DNA from: Planctomycetota bacterium
GTDB lineage: Bacteria; Planctomycetota; Planctomycetia; Pirellulales; Pirellulaceae
Assembly: GCA_014381825.1 (NCBI GenBank)
Contig: JACNKX010000067.1
Coordinates: 1-64,000 of the forward strand
Direction of reading: 5' to 3'
Length of the DNA: 64,000 bases
The position numbers were made by a program, and so were the translations under genes. This document shows positions 36,319-45,992 of this stretch, one piece after another (position 1 is the first letter of the stretch; the number at the start of each line of letters is the position of its first letter). Under the pieces are notes generated by a model. The model was not told where the DNA came from and ran no database searches. It saw only the letters and a program-made list of their open reading frames with translations.

Positions 36319-36431
36319 ATGCCAGAATTCGCAGGCCGTCATTGATTTCCTGCGGAGCGTGCGAGTGTAAAGTTCAGGTCGTCGTCCCGTGTCGGGCGGG
36401 CATCGTCCCGTGCGGCCAAATCAACAACCGG

Positions 36432-36475
36432 CCCGGCAGGTCTGGTAGGTCGCAAGACTCGAACGCCCTGCCGGG
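36432..36475. repeat. 9-bp GC-rich inverted repeat downstream of the template repeat
   Basis: CCCGGCAGG (36432-36440) and CCTGCCGGG (36467-36475) pair perfectly around 26 nt. No U-run follows, so it is not a standard terminator. It may mark the end of the retroelement transcript or an element boundary. Confidence 0.5.
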
Positions 36476-36705
36476 TCATTTGTTGACTCACTGAGGATCA
36501 CAGATTCACCAAAACGAATTCCCCATTCACCCAAGAGAGAACTCCCAGCCTCACGCCGCCATCACCAGCCGCACGACATCGCCGTCCCACTCGGCGACGG
36601 CGGCGAGAAAAAGTTCTAACCGTCTTCTGAACACTCGACTCGGAAGAAAACGGTTCGTCGCACTGATTTGCGATGCGCTGTTTTTCTTTTGGTTACAACG
36701 AGTTA

Positions 36706-36730
36706 CGTGTAGTCGGTGATCGACTACACG
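36706..36730. repeat. 10-bp perfect hairpin
   Basis: CGTGTAGTCG and CGACTACACG pair perfectly around GTGAT. A T-rich run (TTTTTCTTTT, 36681-36690) lies before it on the + strand, where a terminator would not use it. The 300 bp around it (36480-36880) hold no convincing gene. The hairpin may be an element end or recombination site. Confidence 0.5.
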
Positions 36731-36886
36731 CGGTTCAATCGGATTCCCATCGATTGCCAATCCAGACATCACGACTCTCTAATCTGTTGGCTGTCAGGCA
36801 GTTACCGAGCTCAAATCCTTCAGACGCGCTCCGGGCTCGTACATGGTGTTTTGTGTGCGACGGCGGTCGAATCGCAACTGGTTACC

Positions 36887-37156
36887 ATGGCTTGCGATAC
36901 ATTGCGCTTTGAAGATACCGGCCTTTCCGTCCGGCAGCGGCTTGCGATGCACAAAGAGATCTGTCAATACTTCTCGTGCCATCAAATGATCGAATCCATG
37001 GTGGAATCGTCGATTGCCTATGGACTGCATCGCGAGAGTGAATTCTCCGATCAGGAGCTTTTTGAGGAGGTCGTCACGCAAACAAACGAGAACGATAATC
37101 GGCTTCGTGTTATCCTGAGGGAGTTCGTCAATCGCGAGAAACTGCAACTGAGATGA
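36887..37156 (+). CDS. Hypothetical 89-residue protein coupled to the DUF1592 gene
   Basis: MACDTLRFEDTGLSVRQR begins an 89-residue, mostly helical, charged protein with no recognised domain. Its TGA (37154-37156) overlaps the ATG of the next gene (37153-37155) in the ATGA arrangement typical of translational coupling, which is the main evidence that it is real. There is no strong ribosome site; longer starts reach back to 36716 but look non-coding. The protein lacks a signal peptide although its partner is exported. Confidence 0.45.
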   Translation: MACDTLRFEDTGLSVRQRLAMHKEICQYFSCHQMIESMVESSIAYGLHRESEFSDQELFEEVVTQTNENDNRLRVILREFVNREKLQLR

Positions 37157-39909
37157 TAGAAGCAAACGAATGTCGACGCGTCATTTGCCTCGTTACTTTG
37201 CTGTGCGCAACGTGTGGTGTGGCAACGGGGCAGCGCGACAGCGGCCCAAAGTCTGAGTCCGCCGCCGAGGCTAAGGCGGCTGGAGTGGCCGGCAGTGATT
37301 CGACACTTCCGACGCTCGAAGAGCTAAAGGCAGCAGGAGCACTCAAGTCGAGTTATCGAAAACGCGAGCGGCGTTCAGCTGGGACAGAAGTTCCGAAGCC
37401 GCAGCTTGCAGCATTTGGAAAGGACGTCGAGCCGGTTCTGAAGAAGGCCTGTGTTCGATGTCATGGACCTGAGACGCAGGAAGGGAATATTCGGATCGAC
37501 ACGCTGGATCCCGATCTTCTGCACGGGAGCGACGTGGATTGGTGGCTCGAAGTCTTCGCTGTGCTCAGCAATGGCGAAATGCCTCCAGCGGACGAAGCCG
37601 AGATGGCTGACGATGATCGCAGCAAAGTGATTGAGTGGTTGTCCTCGGAGATTCAGGTTGCGTCCGCGGTGCGCCGCGCTGAGCACGGGCACTCCTCGTT
37701 CCGGCGAATGACTCGTTACGAGTACAACTACGCGTTACAGGATTTGCTGGGACTACCGTACGACTTTGCCCGAGACCTTCCGCCCGAGGCGAATTCGGAA
37801 GACGGTTTTCAGAACAGCTCCGAGATGCTGCACATGTCGACCATTCAGTTCGGGGTTTACCAGGAGCTGAGCCGCAACGCGCTGAAAAGAGCAGCGGTGC
37901 GGGGCGAGCGACCGGAACCGATTTACTGGGGCGTCTCCATGAAGGCTGCTTCGGCCGTTGAGTGGGCAAAGCAGGAGGAAGAAGTTGAGAAGATCAGAGA
38001 GAAGCACAAAGACGATCCCGAAAAGCTGAAACAGGAACTGGATCGACAGGAAGCAAGATTCCGTTCCAGGCCGAACAATGCTCACTATAAGAATCTGGCG
38101 ACTGGACGAACTGCAAGAGCGTCGTGGAGTTACCCTGGTGCAAAGTTCGCATGGAAACCAACGCAGACTCGTCCCGAGATTCCAAAGCATATTGACCACG
38201 TTGCCATCATCCCGGTGCGACAGAAGCTGATCGTCGAACTTGGCGACCAGGTCCCAGAGGAAGGGACGCTTCGAGTTCGCATCCGGGCGTCGCGAACGTC
38301 AGTCGAAGACAACCGCATTCCCAGTCTACAACTGGAGTTCGGCTGGCAGGCAAGCAACGACTCGCAGGCTTCGGTAAGAATCAGCGGCCACGATATCGCC
38401 ATCGATGCCGCTCCGGACAAACCGCAGTTTTATCAGTGGGATATTCCGCTGAGCGAAATCTACCCGCGCAATTCGGTGCGGAAGATTTCGAAGATGGGAG
38501 ATTTGCCGAGTCCGTCTGAGTATGTGAAGCTATTGAACAGTTCGGTCTCGCAAGGCGACATTCAGATCGACTATGTGGAGATCACGGCACCCGTTTATGA
38601 ACAATGGCCGCCGGACTCGCACAATCGGATCTTTTTCGACAGCGCGAACAAAGCGGACGAATCAGTCTACGCGCGGGAAGTGTTGACGCGTTTCATATCG
38701 CGTGCCTGGCGACGGCGTGTCACAACTTCCGAGATCGACCAGAAACTGGCTTTGTTCACGCGGATTCGTCCTGAGTGCGATGACTTTCAGGAAGCAATGA
38801 TTGAAGTACTGGCGACCGTGCTCGCTTCGCCAAAGTTTCTTTATCTCGTTCGGTCGGATCAGCCGAACCCAGCCGACGAAAACACAAACGTCGAGCGTCG
38901 GATTGATTACGAACTGGCAACTCGCCTTTCTATGTTCCTGTGGTCCAGCACTCCTGACGAAGAACTCCTGGACCTGACGGCGAGCGGTCGGCTGAACAGA
39001 CCCGATGTGCTGAGCAACCAGGTAGATCGAATGCTGACCGACGCGCGGTCGCGGCGTTTTTCCGAACACTTTGTCCGGCAATGGCTGGGCATGCAGTTGC
39101 TGGATTTCCTGAAGGTTGACCGGAAGGCCTACCCGCAGTTTAGTCCGTCCCTAAAAGAGGCAATGCAGGAGGAACCCGTCGGCTTCTTTCACGAAGTTCT
39201 TCAAAACAACTACAGCGTTCTGGATTTCGTTCACGCTGATTACACGATTGCCAATGAGAGACTCGCCAGGCACTACGGGTTGAGTGACGTCTATGGAAAC
39301 CACTTTCGCCGCGTGACGCTCGATCCGCAGAACAAGCGAGGCGGTCTGCTGACTCAGGCGGGTCTGCTGGCGATGAATTCAGACGGCAAGGATTCTCATC
39401 CGCTCAAACGCGGTATCTGGATGCTTGAAAGCCTGCTGAACGATCCGCCGCCACCACCACCACCCGCCGTTCCCGAGATCGATCTCGCTGATCCCGAGAT
39501 TGCAAAACTCACTCTGAAGCAGCGTATCGAGAATCATCGAAACGACGCCGCCTGCATGTCGTGTCACGCAAAGATTGACCCGTGGGGGATCGCGTTTGAG
39601 AACTTTGATGCTGTTGGAAACTGGCGAACGGAAATTCAAGGGAAACCCGTCGATGCGTCCAGTCTCCTGTTTAACGGGCAGAAACTTGATGGCATGGATG
39701 GGCTGAAACGGTTTCTGCTGGAAAACCGACAGGACCAGTTCGCTCGCGCGATGGTTCATAAACTGACGACGTATGCCCTCGGAAGACCCCTGACGTTTGG
39801 TGATCGCTCAAGCGTCGACCAGATAACGGCCGATCTTCGCAAGCAAGGGGATGGACTTGCTACGATGGTTAAATTAATTGTGGTCAGCGAACTGTTTCAT
39901 TCGAAGTAA
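37153..39909 (+). CDS. Secreted DUF1587/DUF1595/DUF1592/DUF1588/DUF1585 cytochrome c-like protein
   Basis: A 918-residue exported protein of the planctomycete-specific multi-DUF family. After a leader (VICLVTLLCATCGVATG) comes a cytochrome c-type segment with haem site CVRCHG near residue 100. Then follow DUF1587 (FRRMTRYEYNYALQDLLGL, near 182), DUF1595 (AREVLTRFISRAWRRR, near 505), DUF1592 (ELATRLSMFLWSSTPDEELL, near 585), DUF1588 (MNSDGKDSHPLKRGIWMLE, near 740, ending in a second CxxCH, CMSCHAK, near 800) and DUF1585 at the C-terminus. The function is unknown; two haem motifs suggest periplasmic electron transfer. The DUF1552 gene follows 75 bp later, the invariable partner in these genomes. 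Confidence 0.9.
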   Translation: MIEANECRRVICLVTLLCATCGVATGQRDSGPKSESAAEAKAAGVAGSDSTLPTLEELKAAGALKSSYRKRERRSAGTEVPKPQLAAFGKDVEPVLKKACVRCHGPETQEGNIRIDTLDPDLLHGSDVDWWLEVFAVLSNGEMPPADEAEMADDDRSKVIEWLSSEIQVASAVRRAEHGHSSFRRMTRYEYNYALQDLLGLPYDFARDLPPEANSEDGFQNSSEMLHMSTIQFGVYQELSRNALKRAAVRGERPEPIYWGVSMKAASAVEWAKQEEEVEKIREKHKDDPEKLKQELDRQEARFRSRPNNAHYKNLATGRTARASWSYPGAKFAWKPTQTRPEIPKHIDHVAIIPVRQKLIVELGDQVPEEGTLRVRIRASRTSVEDNRIPSLQLEFGWQASNDSQASVRISGHDIAIDAAPDKPQFYQWDIPLSEIYPRNSVRKISKMGDLPSPSEYVKLLNSSVSQGDIQIDYVEITAPVYEQWPPDSHNRIFFDSANKADESVYAREVLTRFISRAWRRRVTTSEIDQKLALFTRIRPECDDFQEAMIEVLATVLASPKFLYLVRSDQPNPADENTNVERRIDYELATRLSMFLWSSTPDEELLDLTASGRLNRPDVLSNQVDRMLTDARSRRFSEHFVRQWLGMQLLDFLKVDRKAYPQFSPSLKEAMQEEPVGFFHEVLQNNYSVLDFVHADYTIANERLARHYGLSDVYGNHFRRVTLDPQNKRGGLLTQAGLLAMNSDGKDSHPLKRGIWMLESLLNDPPPPPPPAVPEIDLADPEIAKLTLKQRIENHRNDAACMSCHAKIDPWGIAFENFDAVGNWRTEIQGKPVDASSLLFNGQKLDGMDGLKRFLLENRQDQFARAMVHKLTTYALGRPLTFGDRSSVDQITADLRKQGDGLATMVKLIVVSELFHSK

Positions 39910-39984
39910 GGGTGGAACGCTAATCGACATTGATAAACACTAATCTCTTCGCTCTATTAGCGTTCTCCAAGAAGGATTACAACC

Positions 39985-41382
39985 ATGACAATCAATCTCG
40001 CATCGTTCGACCGTCGAAGATTCCTTCGTGGTTCTCGAGTTGCTCTCGCACTGCCGTGCTTCGAATCGATTGCTAGACTCGCCGGTGCCGCCGAGCAGCC
40101 CGACCGACCGAAACGCCTCGCCTGCTTCTACATGCCTGACGGCGTGCCGATGCCGCTTGCCGAGGATCCGGCTCACAAAGACTGGGCCTGGTTTCCTCAC
40201 GGAAGCGGGAAGAACTTCACGTTCACAAAATGCCTTGAACCGCTCGAGCCGTTACGCAACGATGTGACGGTGTTGTCCGGATTGTCGCATCCCTCCGTGC
40301 GAAGCATTCATGGCCATTCGAACGCCGATCAGTTCCTCACCGGCGCTTCCACCGGGCCTTCAGGGGATTATAGAAACTCCATCTCGCTCGATCAGGAGTT
40401 TGCTGCTCACGTTGGAGATCAGACTCGCTTTTCATCGCTCGTCATGTCGACTGATGGTGGCACGGGGACTCCGCGTGGCGCGCACACCGTGTCGTTCAAT
40501 CGAAGTGGTCGAGCTATTCCAGCGGAGCACAGGCCGAAGCGAATCTTCGACCTGCTTTTCGTGAAGAGCGATGGCGATGCGGCACGTCGGCTGGCGCTGA
40601 GTCAAAGTGCGCTGGACGATCTCCTGGCCGATGCACGCTCGTTACGGACGACGCTGTCCACTCGCGATCAAAAGACGCTGGACGAGTATCTCCAATCGGT
40701 TCGCGATACTGAGATCAAAGTGGAAAAGGCGAAGCGGTGGATCAACATCCCGCTTCCCACAGTCGATGTCGATCACCTGAAACTCGACATCACACCGGAA
40801 GCTCCACGCGTTTATCTTCAGACGATGTTTGAACTGATTTTCCTCGCATTCAAAACCGATTCCACGCGAGTCGCGACTTACCAGATTGGCAGAGAAAACG
40901 GCATTGGTGCCAGCGACTATCTCGCTCGGGCTGTCGGGTTCAATCTGACGCACCAACTCTCACACAACACAAAGGAGCCAGGCGGCTGGAAGAACTTTGG
41001 AACGTACTGTCGATTCCTCAGCGAAGAATACGGACGCTTCGCCGGCAAGCTGAAAGCGACTCCTGAAGCTGGCGGAGATGGCAACATGTTGGACAACACG
41101 CTGCTTCTGTTCGGTTCCGCATCAAGCGCCTTCCACCTCTCACGCAACTACCCCTTGATTCTAGTCGGCGGGAAGAACATGGGATTCAAGCACGGCCAGT
41201 ACCTCAATCATGCAGGCGATAATCCTCAAGGCGGCCCGTGGAGCGGTGGTCGCGAACCATGGCAGAAAGAAGAGACTCACGAGGACATTCCACTGTCGAA
41301 TCTCTACGTCACGATGCTTCAGCGTCTCGGCGTCGAGACCGACAATTTCGCCGACAGCACGGGCGCGCTTGCTGACGTTTGA
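39985..41382 (+). CDS. Secreted DUF1552 protein
   Basis: A 465-residue protein of the DUF1552 family. It begins DRRRFLRGSRVALALPCFES, a twin-arginine leader. Family blocks include ACFYMPDGVPMP, LSGLSHPSVRSIHGHSNADQ, LSQSALDDLLADARSL, and a late LILVGGKNMGFKHGQYL. GAAGGATT gives the ribosome site. DUF1552 genes almost always follow the DUF1592-type gene, as here, so the two products probably act together in the periplasm. The fold recalls alkaline-phosphatase-like DUF1501 proteins, but no reaction is established. Confidence 0.9.
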   Translation: MTINLASFDRRRFLRGSRVALALPCFESIARLAGAAEQPDRPKRLACFYMPDGVPMPLAEDPAHKDWAWFPHGSGKNFTFTKCLEPLEPLRNDVTVLSGLSHPSVRSIHGHSNADQFLTGASTGPSGDYRNSISLDQEFAAHVGDQTRFSSLVMSTDGGTGTPRGAHTVSFNRSGRAIPAEHRPKRIFDLLFVKSDGDAARRLALSQSALDDLLADARSLRTTLSTRDQKTLDEYLQSVRDTEIKVEKAKRWINIPLPTVDVDHLKLDITPEAPRVYLQTMFELIFLAFKTDSTRVATYQIGRENGIGASDYLARAVGFNLTHQLSHNTKEPGGWKNFGTYCRFLSEEYGRFAGKLKATPEAGGDGNMLDNTLLLFGSASSAFHLSRNYPLILVGGKNMGFKHGQYLNHAGDNPQGGPWSGGREPWQKEETHEDIPLSNLYVTMLQRLGVETDNFADSTGALADV

Positions 41383-41431
41383 AGGCCGCGCGGCGAATGA
41401 CTGCAGACCTCCGCCGTGCGCATCGAGAAGT

Positions 41432-43393
41432 TCAGCTTGGTTTCAGATGTTGGTCGAACCAGTCCTTGATTCGTCGCAAAGCGTCGAGTTGGTTCGGACG
41501 CTTAGCGAGTCCGTGGCCTTCATTCTTGTAGATAACGAGTTCGGTTTCCGTTCCATGCAGCTGCAGTGCTCGGTGGAACATGCGGCCCTGGTCGGTGGGG
41601 GCCCGACGATCATGTTGACCGTGCATGATTAGCGTCGGTGTACTGCATTGCTTGACGTACGTCAGTGGTGAACGACCGCGGTAAAGCTTCTCCCGTTCAA
41701 ACACGTTGCCGTTCATATAAATGCGAAGTCCTTCGGGCGCGTCAATAGTCAGATTCGAGGAAACGAGATCGGTCCAACCTGCATCAACGACGGCGGCTTG
41801 GAAGCGATCGGTTTGAGTGATCGTCCACGCCGTGAGATAGCCGCCGAAGCTGGCACCACCGACTCCGAGTCGAACCGGGTCAGCGATGCCCCGCTCAACC
41901 AGCCAGTCAACGCCATCGATTACGTCCTGATAGTCGCCGTGACCCCATTCCAGATAGTGGGCTTCCGCGAACTCCCAACCCTGCCCGATTGAGCCGCGAT
42001 GATTGGGAAGAAACACGGCGTAGCCGTTCGATGCCAGATATTGGCCCCACGACACGCTCGTCCCAATCCAGCCCTCCCACCACAACCAATGCGGACCACT
42101 ATGTAGATTGACGATCGTTGGACATGGCTTTCCCTGTTCAAACCCCGGCGGAGTGATCAGCACGCCGTAGATCGTTCGACCGTCGAGCGAACTCTTCCAC
42201 TGGATCGTCTTCACTTCTCCAAGCTGAAACTCCCGCAAGTTCTGGTTGAAGTCCGTCACTCTGTGTAACTTGGAGTCGCGTCTGACAAAGACGTCAGGTG
42301 GGTCATGTTGCGATTCGGAAGTAAAGGCAAAGGTCGTTCCGGTGCGGTCCATTCCGAAGACCCAGAAGTTGGTCAGGTCATCGGTGAACCGGACAATCTT
42401 TCCGGTCGTCGGCTCCAGGCGAATCAATTGGTTACGAGTCTTCTCGGTGAATTGAACGAACAGGTAGCGTGAATCGGCCGTCCACTGAACGTGGCTCATG
42501 GGAGTCGCATGAAACTCGGCGAACGGAAATGTTGGCTCACCGCCTTCTGCGGGAAACAACGCAAGGCGACGAGACAGTGTTCTAGGTGCGAGGACGGGCG
42601 CTGCGATCATCTTACGGTCTGGTGACCACGTTATATTGCAATTGCCGGTGGCCTTTTCAGAAACAACGCGAACTGTCGCACCATCGTCACGATCGAGAAT
42701 GACCAGAGTTGTTGGAGAAACGGCCGTGCCGATTTCATTGATCTTCGCTACGAGTGCGGCAAACTGTTTTCCGGAAGGCGACCACGCGAAGTCAACAATG
42801 TCCTGGTCGTTTGATGTAATTCGCTGCGGTGTCTCTTCATCGTGACTAATCGTCCAGATCGCGTGGCGTGGGGCATCGGCTCCTACGACAACTATTTGAC
42901 TCATTGGCCGTCGCCGCTCATCCGCCGTGAATGCCATCGTTTGCGAATCTGCCGCCCAGCGAAACCGAGCCACACCGTTGCGCATCGTTGTCACACGCCG
43001 AGGCTCCGTCGCGTCACGATTCGTAACAAAGATCTGCTTTCCAGATCCTGTGTCCGTGTCATTTGGGCCAGTGTCATTGGCAAGGAATGCCAGCTTCGTT
43101 CCGTCCGGCGACCATTGCACCGCACTGACGCCTTTGAACTCAGACAGGACCCGGCTCGGTTTGCTTCCGGCTGCTGTGCCACAAAGCCATGACTTGACCA
43201 CGCGTTGGCCGTCCTCGACGACCGACGCCGAATACAGCAGCTTGGTCCCATCAGGAGAAACTTCGGCCCGAATAGCCCAGGTAAGGTTTAGAATATCTTC
43301 CGGCTTCAGATTCCAGAGCGGATCATCGGCAAACACTGGAAGGCTGAGAAACCCAAGCACGCAACCGATTAGACACACTGCTCTCGTCTTCAC
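41432..43393 (-). CDS. Secreted S9-family prolyl oligopeptidase-like serine peptidase
   Basis: A 653-residue exported peptidase with a signal peptide (KTRAVCLIGCVLGFLSLPVFA) from a GTG start. The N-terminal half is a beta-propeller with TolB/DPP-like blades (VQWSPDGTKLAFLAND, FAWSPSGKQFAALVAK). The C-terminal half is the alpha/beta-hydrolase: Ser near residue 510 in GVGGASFGGY, Asp near 591 in HGQHDRRAP, and His near 626 in NEGHGLAKR. The triad is intact. The type is closest to acylaminoacyl-peptidase/dipeptidyl-peptidase members, which trim peptides in the periplasm. Confidence 0.9.
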   Translation of the reverse strand: MKTRAVCLIGCVLGFLSLPVFADDPLWNLKPEDILNLTWAIRAEVSPDGTKLLYSASVVEDGQRVVKSWLCGTAAGSKPSRVLSEFKGVSAVQWSPDGTKLAFLANDTGPNDTDTGSGKQIFVTNRDATEPRRVTTMRNGVARFRWAADSQTMAFTADERRRPMSQIVVVGADAPRHAIWTISHDEETPQRITSNDQDIVDFAWSPSGKQFAALVAKINEIGTAVSPTTLVILDRDDGATVRVVSEKATGNCNITWSPDRKMIAAPVLAPRTLSRRLALFPAEGGEPTFPFAEFHATPMSHVQWTADSRYLFVQFTEKTRNQLIRLEPTTGKIVRFTDDLTNFWVFGMDRTGTTFAFTSESQHDPPDVFVRRDSKLHRVTDFNQNLREFQLGEVKTIQWKSSLDGRTIYGVLITPPGFEQGKPCPTIVNLHSGPHWLWWEGWIGTSVSWGQYLASNGYAVFLPNHRGSIGQGWEFAEAHYLEWGHGDYQDVIDGVDWLVERGIADPVRLGVGGASFGGYLTAWTITQTDRFQAAVVDAGWTDLVSSNLTIDAPEGLRIYMNGNVFEREKLYRGRSPLTYVKQCSTPTLIMHGQHDRRAPTDQGRMFHRALQLHGTETELVIYKNEGHGLAKRPNQLDALRRIKDWFDQHLKPS

Positions 43394-43732
43394 TTCCGGT
43401 TCCCTTTCGGAGGCACTTTGGCGACAGTCCTCCCCTGAGTACTAGTCGTAGGTGAACTTAATACAAGCCCGCAGATGCAACAATCTACGAACTTCTAACC
43501 GCGCCTGGTCCGTTTCTTGTCGAGAAGTTTCGTGACAGCCGCGGGAACGTCGGTTGTGATATTCTGGTTTTCGTCCATGTCAAGAAGGGTACTCCGCGAC
43601 GTCCAAAAGGCCGGACAAACCCATTGCCGGACTGATCGCTAAACTCAAACCACAGATTGTGGCTGCAATGCATTAGCAGATCCGAATCAGGATAAGAACT
43701 TTCCACTTCGATAACTGGAACTGAAAACGACT
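43394..43732. other. Stretch without a clear gene
   Basis: About 340 bp between two minus-strand genes. An 88-codon frame (43485-43751) has no motif. A 27-codon frame at 43495-43578 begins MDENQNITTDVPAAVTKL and is vaguely like the closing segment of a sulfatase, so this may be another decayed gene end, but it is too short to call. Confidence 0.3.
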
Positions 43733-45106
43733 CTACATAGGCGCAAGGCAATACAGATTACGAACAGTTCGAATCAACAACCGGTCGCCGGAAATGGCAG
43801 GTGTTGCCATCACAAATTCTCCCATGTCGCTGCTGGCAACTGTTTTGAAGACGTTTCCTTCTTCAATCACGGTGACTTCGCCTCGTTCGCTGACGAAATA
43901 AATGTGCCCACCGGCTGCGACGGCGGAGGCTGAGTAAGTGCGGTTGCCCGTGCCGACTCGCTTGCGATAGATCAGATCTCCGGTCATGGCGTCTCGAACA
44001 GCGAGCCGACCGTTATCGTTACATGTGTAAAGTAGTTCATCTACGACCAGTGGCGTTGGCATGTACGATCCGTCTCTGGATTGCCACCATGCGAGGCCAG
44101 AGTCTTCAGATTCGTCATCCGCGTTTTCATCATCGGTGGGCGTCAGGGCTCCGGTAGCCGTCGGTTGAATGGCATACGTCGGGCTACGACCGTGGCCGTT
44201 CGTCACGTAGATCAGGCCGTTGGCGAACAGCGGGGTGGGCACGGGAACGTCGCCTCCGTCGTTCAGGTGCCAGATTCGCTCGCCGGTCTCGAAGTCGTAT
44301 CCGGCCATCTGGCGATAACCGTTGCAGACGATCTGCTGTCGACCTTCTGTCGTCACGACCAGCGGCGTCGACCAAGTAGCGACTTCGCCTTCGCGATCAA
44401 TGCGACGAATCTCTCTGCCCGTCTTGATATCCAGGATAGCGACAAAGTTGGCATTCAGACAGTCGCACTGAACAATGACGTGACCGTTGTGAATGATCGG
44501 GGAACTGGCAAAGCCCCATTCCAGTTCCGGCGCGTCATAGGGTCCGGAATGCAGTTTGCCGAAATCGTGTTTCCAGATCAGCTGCCCGTCGATGTCGAAG
44601 CAGTACAGACCTTCCGAGCCAAAAAACGCGACGACAAGTTCACCATCCGTTGTCGGAGTGCAGTTGGCATGAGACGCCTTTAGATGCCGCTTGATGGTGG
44701 GCTCACCAACGCGAGCATCCTTGGTCCACAGGATCTTTCCCGTTCCGAGTTGCAGGCACACGACCTGCCATGTCCAATCGCCGGTGTCCTCTGCCGACTC
44801 GCCCGCCCCGCCGGACCAGCCGGTTTCCACGGAAGGCTTTTCTGTGTCTGAGTTAACTGCCGTTGTCAGGAAAACGCGATCGCCCCACACAATCGGAGCG
44901 GAGTGTCCCAGACCTGGTATCGGGGTCTTCCAAGAGACGTTTTGTTCTGTCTGAATGTCCCATTTGGTTGGTGGATTGCCACTGCCGATTCCAAGGCCGC
45001 CGTGCCCACGAAACTGAGGCCAGTTGTCGTCCCCAAACGTTGCTGTTGATATCGCGTACGCAAACAGTACCGCGACGATTGCTCGAGTCTTCATCGGATA
45101 TTTCAT
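43733..45106 (-). CDS. Secreted PQQ-like beta-propeller protein
   Basis: The 457-residue protein has a signal peptide ([20 protein letters not shown]; the ATG may be at 45106 or 45094) and the opening [15 protein letters not shown] shared with the propeller at 23019. Repeats such as [25 protein letters not shown] and [13 protein letters not shown] mark blades, and [23 protein letters not shown] is the typical first-blade entry. Like its relative it is probably a BamB-like periplasmic scaffold or ligand-binding protein, since no quinoprotein catalytic set is obvious. It is divergent from the small secreted protein at 45279. Confidence 0.8.
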   Translation of the reverse strand: MKYPMKTRAIVAVLFAYAISTATFGDDNWPQFRGHGGLGIGSGNPPTKWDIQTEQNVSWKTPIPGLGHSAPIVWGDRVFLTTAVNSDTEKPSVETGWSGGAGESAEDTGDWTWQVVCLQLGTGKILWTKDARVGEPTIKRHLKASHANCTPTTDGELVVAFFGSEGLYCFDIDGQLIWKHDFGKLHSGPYDAPELEWGFASSPIIHNGHVIVQCDCLNANFVAILDIKTGREIRRIDREGEVATWSTPLVVTTEGRQQIVCNGYRQMAGYDFETGERIWHLNDGGDVPVPTPLFANGLIYVTNGHGRSPTYAIQPTATGALTPTDDENADDESEDSGLAWWQSRDGSYMPTPLVVDELLYTCNDNGRLAVRDAMTGDLIYRKRVGTGNRTYSASAVAAGGHIYFVSERGEVTVIEEGNVFKTVASSDMGEFVMATPAISGDRLLIRTVRNLYCLAPM

Positions 45107-45278
45107 CCATATCAGTAGTGCAAAATAGGCCTTCGATCAGTGTATCAGCTATGTCAATTCGAGGTACGCTGTTAGGCTCCAGCTTATGCAACGAGATCGC
45201 TCGGGTGACACGGAAACAGCTGTCGTCTAAAGTACGGTTTACCGCGTTAACTCGATTCCCGTTGGTGGGAGATAAACC

Positions 45279-45890
45279 ATGCTTCGCATATTTGCTGTGA
45301 GTCTGCTGATGTCCGGATCGCTCTTGTTCGCCGAGGAGCCAGGCTCTTTCAAGCTTGCCGCTCCTGCTGGATGGGGCGGCGAAACCATTCAACTGCCTCC
45401 GGGATTTGCGCCCGATATGAAGCTGAAAGGCTCCGAACATATTCGATTTGCACCGGGGATGATGAAACCAGGCTCGGATACATTCTTCTCCTATGCGTTT
45501 GCGTTCGAACTTCAGCGGCAGCCCGTTCTAACGGAAGCCGTTGTCGAAGAGGAATTCCTGAAATACTACCGAGGGCTGTGCAAGGCAGTCCTGAACGGAA
45601 ATCTTCCGGACGTCGATCCATCTGAATTCACGCTTGAACTGAAGCGAGTGAAATCCAACGAAAATCCTTCCTCGGATGCAAAGGTTGCGGACATGCCGAA
45701 GCGTTACACTGGCACTCTTAATTGGGTCGAACCGTTCTCCACAAAGAAGCCACAGAAGCTGAACCTGGAGATTCGGACATGGGCCAAGAACGAACGCAAC
45801 TATATCTTCGCATGTGTATCACCTCAGGCGCGCGATACCGCAATTTGGAAACAGCTGCACGCAATACGCGATGATTATTCGAAGAAGTAA
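45279..45890 (+). CDS. Hypothetical secreted protein
   Basis: A 203-residue exported protein with a short leader (LRIFAVSLLMSGSLLFAEEP) and GGGAGA before the ATG. The mature part has WGGETIQLPPGFAPDMKLKG near the start and a C-terminal half with TGTLNWVEPF and IRTWAKNERNYIFACVSPQ. No known domain was recognised; similar-sized planctomycete proteins are annotated only as hypothetical. The gene is divergent from the PQQ propeller. Confidence 0.6.
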   Translation: MLRIFAVSLLMSGSLLFAEEPGSFKLAAPAGWGGETIQLPPGFAPDMKLKGSEHIRFAPGMMKPGSDTFFSYAFAFELQRQPVLTEAVVEEEFLKYYRGLCKAVLNGNLPDVDPSEFTLELKRVKSNENPSSDAKVADMPKRYTGTLNWVEPFSTKKPQKLNLEIRTWAKNERNYIFACVSPQARDTAIWKQLHAIRDDYSKK

Positions 45891-45992
45891 CCCGAAGGCA
45901 CGGTCACGGCAGCGTGACGTGAACTCAATGCATTCGTCGGTCGATCCATGTGCATTACAAATCGAATTCCGATCGAGTCTGGTCGCTGCGGG

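Noticed and set aside
36140-36370. 76-codon ORF across the template repeat considered as a small gene
   Set aside because: It begins inside the RT end, has no ribosome site, and its composition is explained by template-repeat function.
36551-36772. Minus-strand ORF near the template repeat considered as an avd accessory gene
   Set aside because: Too short and without the four-helix pattern of Avd proteins; the other strand also fails to encode one.
43485-43751. 88-codon minus-strand ORF between the S9 peptidase and PQQ genes
   Set aside because: Overlaps a confident gene end and shows no family pattern; a short sulfatase-tail-like piece in another frame is too weak to call.
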